37,499 nt of DNA from positions 1-37,499 of the forward strand of contig NZ_CDDK01000012.1 in the NCBI RefSeq assembly GCF_000820225.1, read 5' to 3'. Origin of the DNA: Aeromonas veronii bv. veronii. Lineage in GTDB: Bacteria; Pseudomonadota; Gammaproteobacteria; Enterobacterales; Aeromonadaceae. A model generated the notes under the pieces. It saw nothing but the letters and a program-made list of their open reading frames with translations, did not search any database and was not told the origin of the DNA. Below are positions 8,258 to 17,161 of the stretch, in pieces (positions within the stretch are counted from its first letter, which is position 1; every line of letters begins with the position of its first letter). The translations under genes were made by a program, and so were the position numbers.

Positions 8258-8583
8258 GGTGCCGACCTCTGACTGGTGTAATGAGACAGGGCGGGGAGTG
8301 TAGGAGCGGGGCGCTGGCTTGTAAAAAAATGGATAGTAACAAAATGTGAAAACATAACGCTCAGTAGCGGCTGGCGCTGCGAGATGACCGTCACGGCCAT
8401 GGCAGGAAATCTGGCGCCATCCTCTTGATGCGGCAGATGATTTGATGCGCAAAGGTTTTTATTGTGTTTTGTGTTTGTTAAAAGTGGTTGAGCTGGCGCG
8501 AACGGCTGATTAAGCTAGGCCGGTTTTTTAGGGATGAGCCCGTCACCAGAGCGGGCAGAAAATGACACAAAACGGAGTTTTGC
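8258..8583. other. Divergent intergenic region between the DUF535 gene and putP
   Basis: The region holds 326 bases with no protein gene, and AT-rich stretches around 8325-8345 and 8455-8485 should carry the divergent promoters. A small hairpin (GCCCG/CGGGC, 8538-8556) lies in the putP leader, and ACGGAG precedes the putP ATG. In enteric bacteria putP is divergent from putA; here putA is absent and a DUF535 gene takes its place. No operator was identified with confidence. Confidence 0.6.
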
Positions 8584-10101
8584 ATGACAGCTAGCACACC
8601 CATGTTAATCACCTTCCTGGTGTATATCCTCGGAATGGTGTTGATCGGTTTCGTCGCCTATCGCGCTACCCGCAACTTTGATGACTACATTCTGGGCGGT
8701 CGCCGGATGGGGAGCTGGGTCACAGCCCTCTCCGCCGGCGCCTCCGACATGAGCGGCTGGTTGCTGATGGGCCTGCCCGGCGCCGTCTTCGTCAGCGGCA
8801 TCTCCGAGAGCTGGATCGCCATCGGTCTGGTGATCGGTGCCTACCTCAACTGGCGCTGGGTAGCGGGTCGCCTGCGGGTACATACCGAGAAAAACCGCAA
8901 TGCCCTGACCCTGCCGGACTATTTCACCTATCGCTTTGAAGATCACAGCAAGGTGCTGCGCATTCTCTCTGCGCTGGTGATCCTGCTCTTCTTCACCATC
9001 TATTGCGCCTCCGGCGTGGTGGCCGGTGCTCGTCTGTTTGAGAGCACCTTCGGCATGGATTACAACACCGCCCTCTGGGTCGGTGCCGCCGCCACCATCA
9101 CCTACACCTTCTTCGGCGGCTTCCTCGCGGTGAGCTGGACCGACACGGTGCAGGCGACCCTGATGATCTTCGCCCTGATCCTGACCCCGGTCTTCGTCAT
9201 CATCGCCGTCGGCGGGGTGGATAGCGCCATGATCGAGGTGGCCGCCAAGAGCGCCACCAACCTCGACATGTTCAAGAATCTGGATGTGATCGCCATTGTC
9301 TCGCTGATGGCCTGGGGCCTTGGTTACTTCGGTCAGCCCCACATTCTGGCCCGTTTCATGGCAGCCGATTCCCACCACTCCATGGCCAATGCCCGCCGTA
9401 TCAGCATGACCTGGATGGTGTTCTGCCTCGCTGGTGCGGTGGCCATCGGCTTCTTCGGGCTGGCCTACTTCGCCCGCTTCCCGGAAGTGGCGGCTGGAGT
9501 GACCGGCAACCCGGAGCGGGTCTTTATCGAGCTCTCAAAGATCCTGTTCAACCCCTGGATCGCCGGTGTGCTGCTCTCCGCCATTCTGGCGGCGGTGATG
9601 AGCACGCTAAGTTGTCAATTACTGGTCTGCTCCAGCGCCATCACCGAGGATCTCTACAAACCCTTCCTGCGCAAGAACGCCTCCCAGCGTGAGCTGGTGT
9701 GGGTGGGTCGCCTGATGGTGCTGCTGATCGCGGTGATTGCCATCGCCGTTGCCATGAATCCGGAAAACCGGGTACTGGGGCTGGTGAGCTACGCCTGGGC
9801 CGGTTTCGGTGCCGCCTTTGGTCCCGTGGTGCTGCTCTCTGTGCTCTGGCCGCGAATGACCCGCAACGGCGCGCTGGCCGGCATGCTGGTCGGTGCTATC
9901 ACCGTCATCGTCTGGAAGCAGTTCGGCTGGCTGGGGCTGTATGAGATCATTCCGGGCTTCCTGTTCGCACTGCTGGCCATTGTGGTGGGCAGTCTGCTGG
10001 GCGAAGCGCCCTCAAAAGCGATGCTGGAGCGTTTCCGCGATGCCGAGGAGGAGTACAACACTCCGGCCGAGAGCGCGGGAGAGCCGGTCGCGGTGAACTG
10101 A
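8584..10101 (+). CDS. putP: Sodium/proline symporter
   Basis: A 505-residue inner-membrane transporter of the sodium:solute symporter family that takes up proline with Na+. It has about thirteen membrane segments and the PutP signatures YILGGRRMGSW (residues 36-46) and GASDMSGWLLMGLPGA (57-72), which contains the Asp that in E. coli PutP (Asp55) is essential for Na+ binding. Further family blocks are GQPHILARFMA (about 250-260) and AVMSTLSCQLLVCSSA (about 337-352). Length matches E. coli PutP (502). No proline dehydrogenase gene is adjacent, so proline catabolism must be encoded elsewhere. A long-looped hairpin downstream probably ends the transcript. Confidence 0.96.
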   Translation: MTASTPMLITFLVYILGMVLIGFVAYRATRNFDDYILGGRRMGSWVTALSAGASDMSGWLLMGLPGAVFVSGISESWIAIGLVIGAYLNWRWVAGRLRVHTEKNRNALTLPDYFTYRFEDHSKVLRILSALVILLFFTIYCASGVVAGARLFESTFGMDYNTALWVGAAATITYTFFGGFLAVSWTDTVQATLMIFALILTPVFVIIAVGGVDSAMIEVAAKSATNLDMFKNLDVIAIVSLMAWGLGYFGQPHILARFMAADSHHSMANARRISMTWMVFCLAGAVAIGFFGLAYFARFPEVAAGVTGNPERVFIELSKILFNPWIAGVLLSAILAAVMSTLSCQLLVCSSAITEDLYKPFLRKNASQRELVWVGRLMVLLIAVIAIAVAMNPENRVLGLVSYAWAGFGAAFGPVVLLSVLWPRMTRNGALAGMLVGAITVIVWKQFGWLGLYEIIPGFLFALLAIVVGSLLGEAPSKAMLERFRDAEEEYNTPAESAGEPVAVN

Positions 10102-10125
10102 TCCCCCTTACCGCTTTCTGCTTGA

Positions 10126-10190
10126 GAGCCCCGCCCCCGGACAAGGAGCGCCCTGGTTGGCCATCCTTGCACCGGTTTGGCGGGGCTTTG
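10126..10190 (+). terminator. Possible long-loop hairpin after putP
   Basis: The arms AGCCCCGCC and GGCGGGGCT pair across a loop of about 45 bases and are followed by only three T. It is a weak terminator candidate. Confidence 0.4.
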
Positions 10191-10280
10191 TGCTATCTGA
10201 TTCACTCTTGGGCACTTTTTTATGTTCGGCCGGTGGCTCCCGGGTGCTCGCTTTCTTTTGTCTTGGCACCGAATATGGGA

Positions 10281-10308
10281 CACTAGGCCGCCTGAAGGAG
10301 ACCTAGTG
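10281..10308 (+). promoter_or_regulatory. Hairpin displaying the ftsB ribosome site in its loop
   Basis: The inverted repeat CACTAGG/CCTAGTG encloses 14 bases containing GAAGGAG, and the ATG of ftsB follows two bases after the stem. If formed in the mRNA, the ribosome site would sit exposed in the loop. Confidence 0.55.
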
Positions 10309-10309
10309 C

Positions 10310-10627
10310 ATGCGGCTATTCACCCTGATCCTGATCCTCCTGCTGGGGGGACTGCAATATGACCTCTGGCTGGGGAAGAACGGGCTATCCGATTATCAGA
10401 ACCTGTCGGAGGCCATCTCGCAGCAACAGCGGGACAACCAGACTCTCAAGGATCGTAACGACCTCATTTACCGCGAGATAGATGATCTCACCTCTGGCCT
10501 CGAGGCCATCGAGGAGTTGTCGCGCAACGATCTGGGTTACATCAAGCAGGGGGAGACCTTCTACCGGATCATCCCCAAAGAGAAAGACAAAGAGACAGCG
10601 CCGGACGATGAGCCCTACGATGACTGA
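10310..10627 (+). CDS. ftsB: Cell division protein FtsB
   Basis: A 105-residue bitopic inner-membrane protein of the divisome, which forms the FtsQ-FtsB-FtsL complex that activates septal peptidoglycan synthesis. Residues 1-20 are a membrane segment with a short cytoplasmic end (MRLFTLILILLLGGLQYDLW). A periplasmic coiled coil runs through about 30-68, and the conserved ELSRNDLGYIKQGETFYRII motif lies at about 71-90. The acidic, poorly conserved tail (KDKETAPDDEPYDD) follows. It heads the ftsB-ispD-ispF-truD-surE-pcm cluster, a usual gammaproteobacterial order, and its last codons overlap ispD by 8 bases, suggesting coupled translation. Confidence 0.96.
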   Translation: MRLFTLILILLLGGLQYDLWLGKNGLSDYQNLSEAISQQQRDNQTLKDRNDLIYREIDDLTSGLEAIEELSRNDLGYIKQGETFYRIIPKEKDKETAPDDEPYDD

Positions 10628-11312
10628 TGCCAGCCGAGTATCCGGCCTGACGGCGATCGTCCCTGCCGCCGGTATCGGCAGCCGAATGGGGGCCGATTGC
10701 CCCAAGCAGTACCTGCAACTGGCGGGTAAAACCATTCTCGAACATACCCTGGAGCGGCTGCTCTCCCACCCGGCCATCGCCCAGGTGATCGTGGCGCTGG
10801 CGCCCCATGATCGCTGGTTCGAGGCCCTGCCCGTGGCGGCCGACCCGCGCATTGTGCGGGTAGAGGGAGGCGCCGAGCGCGCCTTTTCCGTCCTCAATGG
10901 TCTCCATGTGGCGCAAGGGGAGTGGGTGCTGGTGCACGATGCGGCCCGCCCCTGTCTGACTCACGGCGATCTCGATGCGCTGATTGCCGCGGCCATGAAC
11001 TGCGGCGGTGCCATTCTCGGCAGCCGGGTGCGCGATACCATGAAACGCTCCGATGGGGAGGGCAATATCATCGCCACCGTCGAGCGCGAGCAGCTCTGGC
11101 ATGCCCTGACGCCGCAGATGTTCCAGACCCGTGCCCTGAAACGGGCGCTCGAAGAGGGGTTGCTGCTGGGCGCCACCATCACCGACGAGGCCTCCGCCAT
11201 GGAGCGGGCCGGATTCACGGTGCGGATGGTGGAGGGGCGCGCCGACAATATCAAAGTGACCCGGCCGGAAGACTTGTCGCTGGCGGGGCTGTTTTTAAGC
11301 CAGCAGGCATAA
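10620..11312 (+). CDS. ispD: 2-C-methyl-D-erythritol 4-phosphate cytidylyltransferase
   Basis: A 230-residue cytoplasmic enzyme of the MEP isoprenoid pathway that couples CTP to methylerythritol phosphate. It has the nucleotide-binding loop PAAGIGSRMG followed by CPKQYL near the N-terminus, the conserved GGAERAFSVLNGL (about 83-95), VHDAARPC (about 104-111) and DEASAMERAG (about 188-197), and ends in the NIKVTRPEDL block. Length agrees with E. coli IspD (236). The start at 10620 overlaps the end of ftsB by 8 bases; an in-frame ATG at 10608 is a possible alternative. Between it and ispF lies a remnant of a second ispF. Confidence 0.96.
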   Translation: MTDASRVSGLTAIVPAAGIGSRMGADCPKQYLQLAGKTILEHTLERLLSHPAIAQVIVALAPHDRWFEALPVAADPRIVRVEGGAERAFSVLNGLHVAQGEWVLVHDAARPCLTHGDLDALIAAAMNCGGAILGSRVRDTMKRSDGEGNIIATVEREQLWHALTPQMFQTRALKRALEEGLLLGATITDEASAMERAGFTVRMVEGRADNIKVTRPEDLSLAGLFLSQQA

Positions 11313-11381
11313 GCCCCTCAGTCAGAACAGACCGTTCAGAGCAGAGTGTCTCGAACAAACAGGCCCGAACAAGGAGTTAGC

Positions 11382-11459
11382 ATGATCCGGATTGGACATG
11401 GTGTGGACGTACACAAAATTGATGGGGTTGGTTTCAGCATGTTGGGAGGTTGCCGCTGA
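11382..11459 (+). pseudogene. Degenerate duplicate of the ispF 5' end (25-codon ORF)
   Basis: A 25-codon frame begins [17 protein letters not shown] and stops just where ispF begins. Aligned to the first 23 codons of ispF it shares 17 residues. About 18 of 69 bases differ, and ten of the sixteen changed codons are synonymous. After codon 23 a one-base deletion shifts the frame into TGA. It has the best ribosome site in the area (AAGGAG, 5 bases before ATG), and its TGA overlaps the ispF ATG (TGATG). It may now act as a translated leader coupling ispF, or be the stub of an older ispF. Confidence 0.85.
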
Positions 11460-11935
11460 TGATGCGCATTGGTCATGGTTTTGATGTCCATAAATTTGGT
11501 GGTGTTGGCCCCTGCATGCTGGGTGGCGTGCCGGTTCCCTACGAGCAGGGGCTGGTTGCCCACTCCGACGGCGATGTGGTGCTGCACGCGGTGAGCGATG
11601 CCCTGCTGGGGGCTATCGGTGCCGGTGACATCGGTCGCCACTTCCCCGATACCGCTGCCGAGTTCAAGGGGATCGACAGTCGCATTCTGCTGCGTGATGT
11701 CTTTGCCCGGGTACAGAAGGCGGGGTATGCCATCGGCAACCTGGATGTGACCATCATCGCCCAGGCCCCCAAAATGGCCCCCCATATCGACGCCATGTGC
11801 GCTGTGCTGGCCGCCGATCTGCAATGTGATTTGAACCGGGTGAACGTCAAGGCGACCACCACCGAACAGCTTGGGTTTACGGGGCGCAAGGAAGGGATCG
11901 CCACCGAAGCCGTCGTCCTACTGGTGAAACAATAA
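11459..11935 (+). CDS. ispF: 2-C-methyl-D-erythritol 2,4-cyclodiphosphate synthase
   Basis: A 158-residue trimeric enzyme of the MEP pathway that cyclises CDP-methylerythritol phosphate and releases CMP. Metal and substrate motifs are clear: RIGHGFDVH (Asp and His ligands), [22 protein letters not shown] with the third histidine ligand, IGRHFPDT, and the C-terminal [18 protein letters not shown]. Length equals E. coli IspF (159). Two adjacent ATGs (11459 and 11462) both fit; 11462 would give the MRIGHG start of E. coli. No strong ribosome site precedes either, so translation is probably coupled to the 25-codon duplicate before it. Its stop overlaps the truD start by one base. Confidence 0.96.
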   Translation: MMRIGHGFDVHKFGGVGPCMLGGVPVPYEQGLVAHSDGDVVLHAVSDALLGAIGAGDIGRHFPDTAAEFKGIDSRILLRDVFARVQKAGYAIGNLDVTIIAQAPKMAPHIDAMCAVLAADLQCDLNRVNVKATTTEQLGFTGRKEGIATEAVVLLVKQ

Positions 11936-12993
11936 TGCTGGAACAACTTGCCTATCTGCACGGGGCGCCCACTGCCCGCGGTATCCTCAAGGCCGAGGCC
12001 GCCGACTTCGTGGTGAATGAAGATCTCGGCTTCGAGCCCTGCGGGGAAGGGGAGCATATCTTCGTCCGGGTGCGCAAAACCGGCGAAAACACCGCCTGGG
12101 TAGCGGGTCTGCTGGCCGATGCGGCCGGGGTCAACCGCAATGCGGTGACCTGGGCGGGCCTGAAGGATCGTCACGCGGTGACCGAGCAGTGGTTCGGCAT
12201 TCACCTGCCAGGCAAGGCCGAGCCGGACTTGTCGGTTATCGAGAGCGACAGCATCCAGATCCTGCAAGCCAGGCGTCACAACCGCAAATTGCGGGTCGGC
12301 TACCTCAAGGGCAACCACTTCACCCTGCGTCTCACCGGTCTGGAACAGGCCGACGGGCTGGAAGCCCGCCTGCAGGCCATCGCCACTCAGGGCGTGCCCA
12401 ATTACTATGGTGAGCAGCGTTTTGGCCGCGATGGCAACAACCTGGAAGCGGCCAAGGCGATGTTTGCCGGCAAGCGGATCAAGGATCGCAACAAGCGCTC
12501 CCTCTACCTCTCTGCCGCCCGCAGCATGCTGTTCAACGCCATTGTCAGCGCCCGTATCGAGCAGGGGCTGGCTCATCAGCTGCTGGCCGGTGATTGCGTG
12601 ATGCTCAAGGGCAGCCACTCCATCTTCAGCGAAGAGAGCGTGACCCCCGAGCTGGAAGCGCGTCTTGCCTCCGGCGACGTGCAGCTGACCGCGCCCCAGT
12701 GGGGCCGTGGCCGTTTGGCCAGTCAGGGCGCCGCTGCCGAGTTCGAACAGGGCGTGCTGGCCCCTTACAGCGATTGGTGTGACGGGCTGGAGAAAGCCGG
12801 GCTGGATCAGGACAGGCGCCCCCTGCTGCTCAAGCCGGAGCAGATGAGCTGGCAGCTGGACGGCGAGGCGCTGACCCTCTCCTTCTTCCTGCCGGCGGGC
12901 GCGTTTGCCACCAGCGTGGTGCGCGAGTTAATGCAGGCCGAAGAGGCCGATCACGGTTTCAGGAATCAGACCGATGCGAATTCTGGTCAGTAA
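11935..12993 (+). CDS. truD: tRNA pseudouridine-13 synthase TruD
   Basis: A 352-residue cytoplasmic enzyme that isomerises uridine 13 of tRNA-Glu to pseudouridine. The catalytic motif GLKDRHA places the nucleophilic aspartate at residue 78. Other TruD blocks are [16 protein letters not shown] (about 120-135), [16 protein letters not shown] (about 155-170) and [13 protein letters not shown] (about 186-198). Length matches E. coli TruD (349). The start overlaps ispF (TAATG), and its 3' end overlaps surE by 20 bases, so it sits in a tightly coupled operon. Confidence 0.96.
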   Translation: MLEQLAYLHGAPTARGILKAEAADFVVNEDLGFEPCGEGEHIFVRVRKTGENTAWVAGLLADAAGVNRNAVTWAGLKDRHAVTEQWFGIHLPGKAEPDLSVIESDSIQILQARRHNRKLRVGYLKGNHFTLRLTGLEQADGLEARLQAIATQGVPNYYGEQRFGRDGNNLEAAKAMFAGKRIKDRNKRSLYLSAARSMLFNAIVSARIEQGLAHQLLAGDCVMLKGSHSIFSEESVTPELEARLASGDVQLTAPQWGRGRLASQGAAAEFEQGVLAPYSDWCDGLEKAGLDQDRRPLLLKPEQMSWQLDGEALTLSFFLPAGAFATSVVRELMQAEEADHGFRNQTDANSGQ

Positions 12994-13735
12994 TGATGAT
13001 GGTGTGCATGCCGAGGGGATTCGTGCCCTCAGCGAGGCGCTGCGCGCCTGCGGCGAGGTCATTGTGGTGGCGCCGGATCGCAACCGCAGCGGCGCGAGTC
13101 ACTCCCTGACGCTGGAAGTACCGCTGCGGGTTACCCGCATTGCAGAAAACGGCTTTAATGGGTGCGAGAGCTATGCGGTGAAGGGCACGCCGACCGACTG
13201 CGTGCATCTGGCGGTCAACGAGCTGGTGCGTCCTGAACCCGACATGGTGGTGGCCGGCATCAACCACGGTGCCAACCTGGGGGATGATGTCATCTACTCG
13301 GGCACGGTCGCCGCGGCCACCGAGGGGCGCCATCTTGGCTACCCCTCCATCGCCATCTCGCTGGTAGGCAAGACCCACTTCGCCACGGCGGCCCACTATG
13401 CGGCCCTGCTGGTGAAGGGGCTGATGAAACACCCCCTGCCTGCCGATCAGATCCTCAACGTCAACGTGCCGGACTTGCCCCTCGAGCAGATCAAGGGGAT
13501 CAAGACCACCCGCCTTGGCAACCGCCACCGGGCGGAGTCGGTGATCTGCACCGAGGATCCCCGTGGCCAGCCCATCTACTGGATCGGCCCCCCCGGTAGC
13601 CAGCAGGATGCCGGTGAAGGCACCGATTTTGCTGCCATCGAGCAGGGCTATGTCTCGATTACCCCTCTGACCATCGACATGACTGCCTATGACAGTCTCG
13701 CCGGTCTGGGGGCCTGGTTAGATCTGCAGGGATGA
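12974..13735 (+). CDS. surE: 5'/3'-nucleotidase SurE
   Basis: A 253-residue metal-dependent nucleotidase and exopolyphosphatase, active on nucleoside monophosphates and short polyphosphate, associated with stationary-phase survival. The N-terminal [15 protein letters not shown] carries the metal-binding Asp8-Asp9. [11 protein letters not shown] supplies the conserved serine, [10 protein letters not shown] follows, and [24 protein letters not shown] is the signature. The start lies 20 bases inside the end of truD, and pcm follows 7 bases after its stop. The truD-surE-pcm-nlpD-rpoS order is conserved across gammaproteobacteria and ties it to the stationary-phase set. Confidence 0.97.
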   Translation: MRILVSNDDGVHAEGIRALSEALRACGEVIVVAPDRNRSGASHSLTLEVPLRVTRIAENGFNGCESYAVKGTPTDCVHLAVNELVRPEPDMVVAGINHGANLGDDVIYSGTVAAATEGRHLGYPSIAISLVGKTHFATAAHYAALLVKGLMKHPLPADQILNVNVPDLPLEQIKGIKTTRLGNRHRAESVICTEDPRGQPIYWIGPPGSQQDAGEGTDFAAIEQGYVSITPLTIDMTAYDSLAGLGAWLDLQG

Positions 13736-13742
13736 GGGTGGT

Positions 13743-14360
13743 GTGATAGTACAGCGCCTGTTAAATCAGCTCATTGCGCAGGATATTCGCGATTTTCGCG
13801 TGCTGGCGACCATCGCGAAAGTGCCGCGCCAGCTGTTCGTGGACGAGGCCATGGCGCACAAGGCGTGGGACAACACAGCCCTGCCCATTGGCCACGGCCA
13901 GACCATTTCGCAGCCCTATATGGTGGCGCGAATGACCGAGTTGCTGATGCAAAACAATCCGGCCCATGTGCTGGAGATTGGCACTGGCTCGGGCTACCAG
14001 ACGGCGATCCTTGCCCATCTGGTGGAGCACGTTTATACCGTGGAGCGGATCAAGTCGCTGCAGTTTCAGGCCAGACGCCGACTGCGCCAGCTCGATCTGC
14101 ACAATGTCTCGGCCAAGCACGGCAACGGCTGGCTGGGGTGGCCCAACAAGGGGCCTTATGACGCCATTCTGGTGACGGCCGCGGCGAGCGAGATCCCGAC
14201 GGCGCTGACCGATCAGCTGGCCGAAGGGGGTCGACTGGTGTTGCCGGTGGGTGACAGCCAGCAGACCCTGCAACTGATCGAACGATCCGGATCCCAGCTG
14301 ACCAGCCGTATTCTGGAGCCGGTACGTTTTGTTCCCCTGATTGACGGAGATGTTGAGTGA
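13743..14360 (+). CDS. pcm: Protein-L-isoaspartate O-methyltransferase
   Basis: A 205-residue cytoplasmic repair enzyme that methylates isoaspartyl residues in aged proteins using S-adenosylmethionine. Motifs are [16 protein letters not shown] (about 43-58) for peptide binding, and the SAM-binding [16 protein letters not shown] (about 77-92). The C-terminal block includes GGRLVLPVG. Length agrees with E. coli Pcm (208). The start is GTG at 13743 with GAGGGTGG just upstream. Its stop overlaps the next gene's GTG by four bases (GTGA), so translation is coupled. Confidence 0.96.
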   Translation: MIVQRLLNQLIAQDIRDFRVLATIAKVPRQLFVDEAMAHKAWDNTALPIGHGQTISQPYMVARMTELLMQNNPAHVLEIGTGSGYQTAILAHLVEHVYTVERIKSLQFQARRRLRQLDLHNVSAKHGNGWLGWPNKGPYDAILVTAAASEIPTALTDQLAEGGRLVLPVGDSQQTLQLIERSGSQLTSRILEPVRFVPLIDGDVE

Positions 14361-14938
14361 AGTTGTTTTCCCGTTTGTACGTACTGGTGATGCAGTGGGC
14401 TCGCCACAAGCATGCCCCCTGGTATCTCTCCATCACCGCTTTCATCGAGTCGGTATTCTGGCCGATCCCGGTGGATGTGATGCTGGCGCCGATGGCGCTC
14501 GCCAAGCCCCACAAGGCATGGCACTACGCCACGCTGGCTACCGTCTTCTCTGTGCTGGGCGCCCTGTTTGGCTATGCCCTTGGCTATGCGCTGTGGGATC
14601 CGGTCGTGCTGCCACTGGTGGAGTCTGTGGGCTATCAGGACAAGATCGAGATTGCTCGCAACTGGTTTGAGCAGTGGGGGATCTGGGTCATTTTCATTGC
14701 CAGCTTCACCCCTATCCCCTACAAGGTGTTTACCGTGACGGCAGGGTTGTTGCAAATGGCTCTGTTGCCCTTCATCATCACCTCCCTCATCGGTCGTGGC
14801 ATGCGCTTTTTCCTGGTGGCGGGCCTGATGCGCTGGGGGGGCGAGAAGATGGAACGCAAACTGATGCACTATGTTGATGTGCTCGGTTGGCTCTGTATTG
14901 GTCTGGCCGTGGTGGCCTATTTCTGGTTTAGTCGTTAA
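14357..14938 (+). CDS. yqaA: DedA/VTT-family membrane protein, YqaA type
   Basis: A 193-residue inner-membrane protein of the SNARE-associated/VTT (DedA) superfamily. The core reads [20 protein letters not shown] (about 28-47), then a glycine-rich membrane segment ([13 protein letters not shown]). The re-entrant motif [18 protein letters not shown] (about 115-132) includes the Phe/Pro/Lys residues typical of the family. Another membrane helix closes the protein. DedA-family proteins are linked to lipid-carrier flipping and proton-motive force; the substrate here is unknown. It starts at a GTG that overlaps the pcm stop. The position between pcm and nlpD is the same as in vibrios. Confidence 0.88.
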   Translation: MKLFSRLYVLVMQWARHKHAPWYLSITAFIESVFWPIPVDVMLAPMALAKPHKAWHYATLATVFSVLGALFGYALGYALWDPVVLPLVESVGYQDKIEIARNWFEQWGIWVIFIASFTPIPYKVFTVTAGLLQMALLPFIITSLIGRGMRFFLVAGLMRWGGEKMERKLMHYVDVLGWLCIGLAVVAYFWFSR

Positions 14939-14947
14939 GGATCCATT

Positions 14948-16018
14948 ATGCGTTCGCGTATTTGGCAAGGAAGCAGTGTCGTGGTGTTGTCATGGCTGCT
15001 GCTTGCCTGCTCCTCCAGTAAAAATGCAGCTCCGGTAGATGGTGTTGATGAGGGGCAGTTTGTCTCGACCATTCCGGCTCGCCAAAGCGGTGCCCAGGTC
15101 AGCGCCCCCATTCAGGGCGGCAGCTATGTGGTGAAACGGGGTGATACCCTCTACTCCATCGCCTTCAACTCCGGCAACGACGTGCCGTCGCTGGCCAGCC
15201 TCAACAACATCAGCCCGCCCTACAACATCTATCCGGGGCAGCGACTGCGACTCGATGGTTCCAGCGCCAGCGTTGGCAGCAGCCGCAGTGCCGGTACCTA
15301 TGAGGTGCGCCGCGGCGATACCCTGAGCAGCATCGGCCGCCAGTTCGGCATGACACCGCAGGCGCTGGCCCAGAGCAACAACCTGAGCGCCCCCTATGCG
15401 CTGCAACCGGGTCAGGTGCTCAATGTCCAGACCGCAGGCGGCGGTTCGACCCAGATGGTGGCTGCGACTCGTCCGGCAACCGTGACGCCGGTGGCCGTGA
15501 GCCGTCCGAGCAGCGGTCCGCGTCCGTTGGCCGAGCCGAGTGGATCTGGTCAGACCACGCCGTTCATCTCTCAGAAATCCGTTGCTCCGGCAGCACCGAA
15601 GGAATACGCTCAGGTCAAAGAACAAAAAATAAACAACTCCCAGTCGAGACTTGCTTGGCACTGGCCCGCAAAAGGCCGGATTGTCGAGGGGTTCTCTGTT
15701 GCAGAACAGGGTAACAAGGGGATCGACATAGCCGGCCAGAAGGGGCAACCCGTCTACGCCGCCAGCAGCGGTAAAGTGGTATACGCTGGCAGTGCTTTAA
15801 GGGGGTACGGCAAGCTGATTATCCTCAAGCATGATGATGACTATCTCTCCGCTTACGCACACAACGACGAGTTGCGGGTGAAGGAAGGGGACAGCGTCAA
15901 GGGGGGCTCGGTCATTGCCAACATGGGTAGCACGGACGCGCCGGATGTGCGATTGCATTTCGAGATCCGGTACAGAGGCAAGTCGATCAATCCGATGAGC
16001 TATTTGCCAAAGCGTTAA
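14948..16018 (+). CDS. nlpD: Lipoprotein NlpD, activator of septal amidase
   Basis: A 356-residue outer-membrane lipoprotein that activates the amidase AmiC at the septum. A lipoprotein signal ends at LLLAC (Cys about 21). Two LysM repeats follow: YVVKRGDTLYSIAF to GQRLRL (about 60-100) and YEVRRGDTLSSIGRQF to GQVLNV (about 118-158). A low-complexity linker then leads to a C-terminal LytM/M23 domain (about 235-354, GIDIAGQKGQPVYA to RLHFEIRYRGKSINP). The first zinc-binding histidine is replaced (NKGIDI), so the domain is degenerate and regulatory rather than hydrolytic, as in E. coli NlpD. The E. coli rpoS promoter lies inside nlpD; the AT-rich patch at about 15615-15640 might be comparable. 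Confidence 0.95.
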   Translation: MRSRIWQGSSVVVLSWLLLACSSSKNAAPVDGVDEGQFVSTIPARQSGAQVSAPIQGGSYVVKRGDTLYSIAFNSGNDVPSLASLNNISPPYNIYPGQRLRLDGSSASVGSSRSAGTYEVRRGDTLSSIGRQFGMTPQALAQSNNLSAPYALQPGQVLNVQTAGGGSTQMVAATRPATVTPVAVSRPSSGPRPLAEPSGSGQTTPFISQKSVAPAAPKEYAQVKEQKINNSQSRLAWHWPAKGRIVEGFSVAEQGNKGIDIAGQKGQPVYAASSGKVVYAGSALRGYGKLIILKHDDDYLSAYAHNDELRVKEGDSVKGGSVIANMGSTDAPDVRLHFEIRYRGKSINPMSYLPKR

Positions 16019-16020
16019 CC

Positions 16021-16043
16021 CCAGAGAGACCGTCTTACTCTGG
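16021..16043 (+). promoter_or_regulatory. Small hairpin in the nlpD-rpoS gap
   Basis: The arms CCAGAG/CTCTGG enclose an 11-base loop just before the rpoS ribosome site. In E. coli the rpoS leader folds and is opened by small RNAs; whether this stem plays such a part is not known. Confidence 0.35.
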
Positions 16044-16063
16044 TAACGTCAGGGAGACACACC

Positions 16064-17047
16064 ATGAGCCAAGAACAACTGGTAATGCAGGATGCAGAGT
16101 TAGAGTTTGACGCTGAACCCGAATCTCACGAGGTAGAAGAGTTGCAGGAGGTAGCCGCCGAGGCGGACGAGACTATCTCCGATGAGTTGCTGGCACCTGA
16201 GCTGAACAAGGTGATGGATGCCACGCAACTCTATCTGGGGGAGATTGGCTTCTCCCCGCTGCTCACTGCCGAAGAGGAAGTCTATTACGCCCGTCGTGCC
16301 TTGCGGGGTGACAAAGCTGCCCGCAAGCGCATGATCGAGTCCAACCTGCGACTGGTGGTGAAAATCGCCCGTCGTTACAACAACCGCGGCCTGGTGCTGC
16401 TGGATCTTATCGAAGAGGGCAACCTCGGTCTTATCCGTGCGGTCGAGAAGTTCGACCCCGAGCGCGGCTTCCGTTTCTCCACCTATGCCACCTGGTGGAT
16501 CCGCCAGACCATCGAGCGGGCCATCATGAACCAGACCCGCACTATCCGTCTGCCCATTCATGTGGTCAAAGAGTTAAACGTTTACCTGCGCACCGCGCGC
16601 GAACTCTCTCACCGTCTCGATCATGAACCGACCGCCGAGGATATCGCCTTCGCGCTGGATCGTTCGGTGGACGACGTGAACCGCATGCTCAAACTCAACG
16701 AGAAGATCACCTCGGTGGACACCCCCATCGGCGGCGATCGCGACAAGGCGCTGCTGGATGTGCTCTCCGACGAGCGCGGCATGGGGCCTGAGCTGGAGTC
16801 TCAGGAAGATGATATGCGCAGCAGCATTGTGCACTGGCTGGAAGAGCTCAATCCCAAGCAGCGGGAAGTGCTGGCCCGTCGTTTCGGTCTGCTGGGTTAT
16901 GAGCCGGCCACCCTCGAGGATGTGGGGGCCGAGATTGGCCTGACCCGCGAGCGGGTGCGCCAGATCCAGGTCGAGGGGCTGCGCCGTCTGCGGGAGATCC
17001 TGCTGAGCCAGGGGCTCTCCATCGAGGCGCTATTTCGTACCAATTAA
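16064..17047 (+). CDS. rpoS: RNA polymerase sigma factor RpoS (sigma S)
   Basis: A 327-residue stationary-phase and general-stress sigma factor. An acidic N-terminus (about 1-50) leads to region 1.2 ([21 protein letters not shown]). Region 2 includes [19 protein letters not shown] and [16 protein letters not shown] (2.3-2.4, -10 recognition). Region 3 starts [10 protein letters not shown], and region 4.2 is the helix-turn-helix [19 protein letters not shown]. Length matches E. coli RpoS (330). GGGAGA precedes the ATG. It closes the surE-pcm-yqaA-nlpD-rpoS cluster, and a strong terminator follows. Confidence 0.98.
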   Translation: MSQEQLVMQDAELEFDAEPESHEVEELQEVAAEADETISDELLAPELNKVMDATQLYLGEIGFSPLLTAEEEVYYARRALRGDKAARKRMIESNLRLVVKIARRYNNRGLVLLDLIEEGNLGLIRAVEKFDPERGFRFSTYATWWIRQTIERAIMNQTRTIRLPIHVVKELNVYLRTARELSHRLDHEPTAEDIAFALDRSVDDVNRMLKLNEKITSVDTPIGGDRDKALLDVLSDERGMGPELESQEDDMRSSIVHWLEELNPKQREVLARRFGLLGYEPATLEDVGAEIGLTRERVRQIQVEGLRRLREILLSQGLSIEALFRTN

Positions 17048-17100
17048 GCATCCGCACCAATTAAGCCCGCACCAACGGAATGCGGCATCAGCCAGATAGC

Positions 17101-17132
17101 ACGAGGGGAGCAACAGCTCCCCTCGTTTTTTA
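17101..17132 (+). terminator. Rho-independent terminator after rpoS
   Basis: Perfect 11-bp arms ACGAGGGGAGC/GCTCCCCTCGT with a 4-base loop are followed by T-rich sequence. It probably also serves the convergent minus-strand reductase gene. Confidence 0.92.
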
Positions 17133-17161
17133 TTGCCTGTTGTCTGGCGATGGCTTCGTGG

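Noticed and set aside
11450..11458. TTG start for ispF at 11450
   Set aside because: It would add three residues not found in IspF proteins; ATG at 11459 or 11462 gives the conserved RIGHGFDVH start.
15735..16010. NlpD C-terminal domain as an active M23 endopeptidase
   Set aside because: The first zinc-ligand histidine is replaced by asparagine (NKGIDI), as in activator-type NlpD, so hydrolytic activity is not expected.
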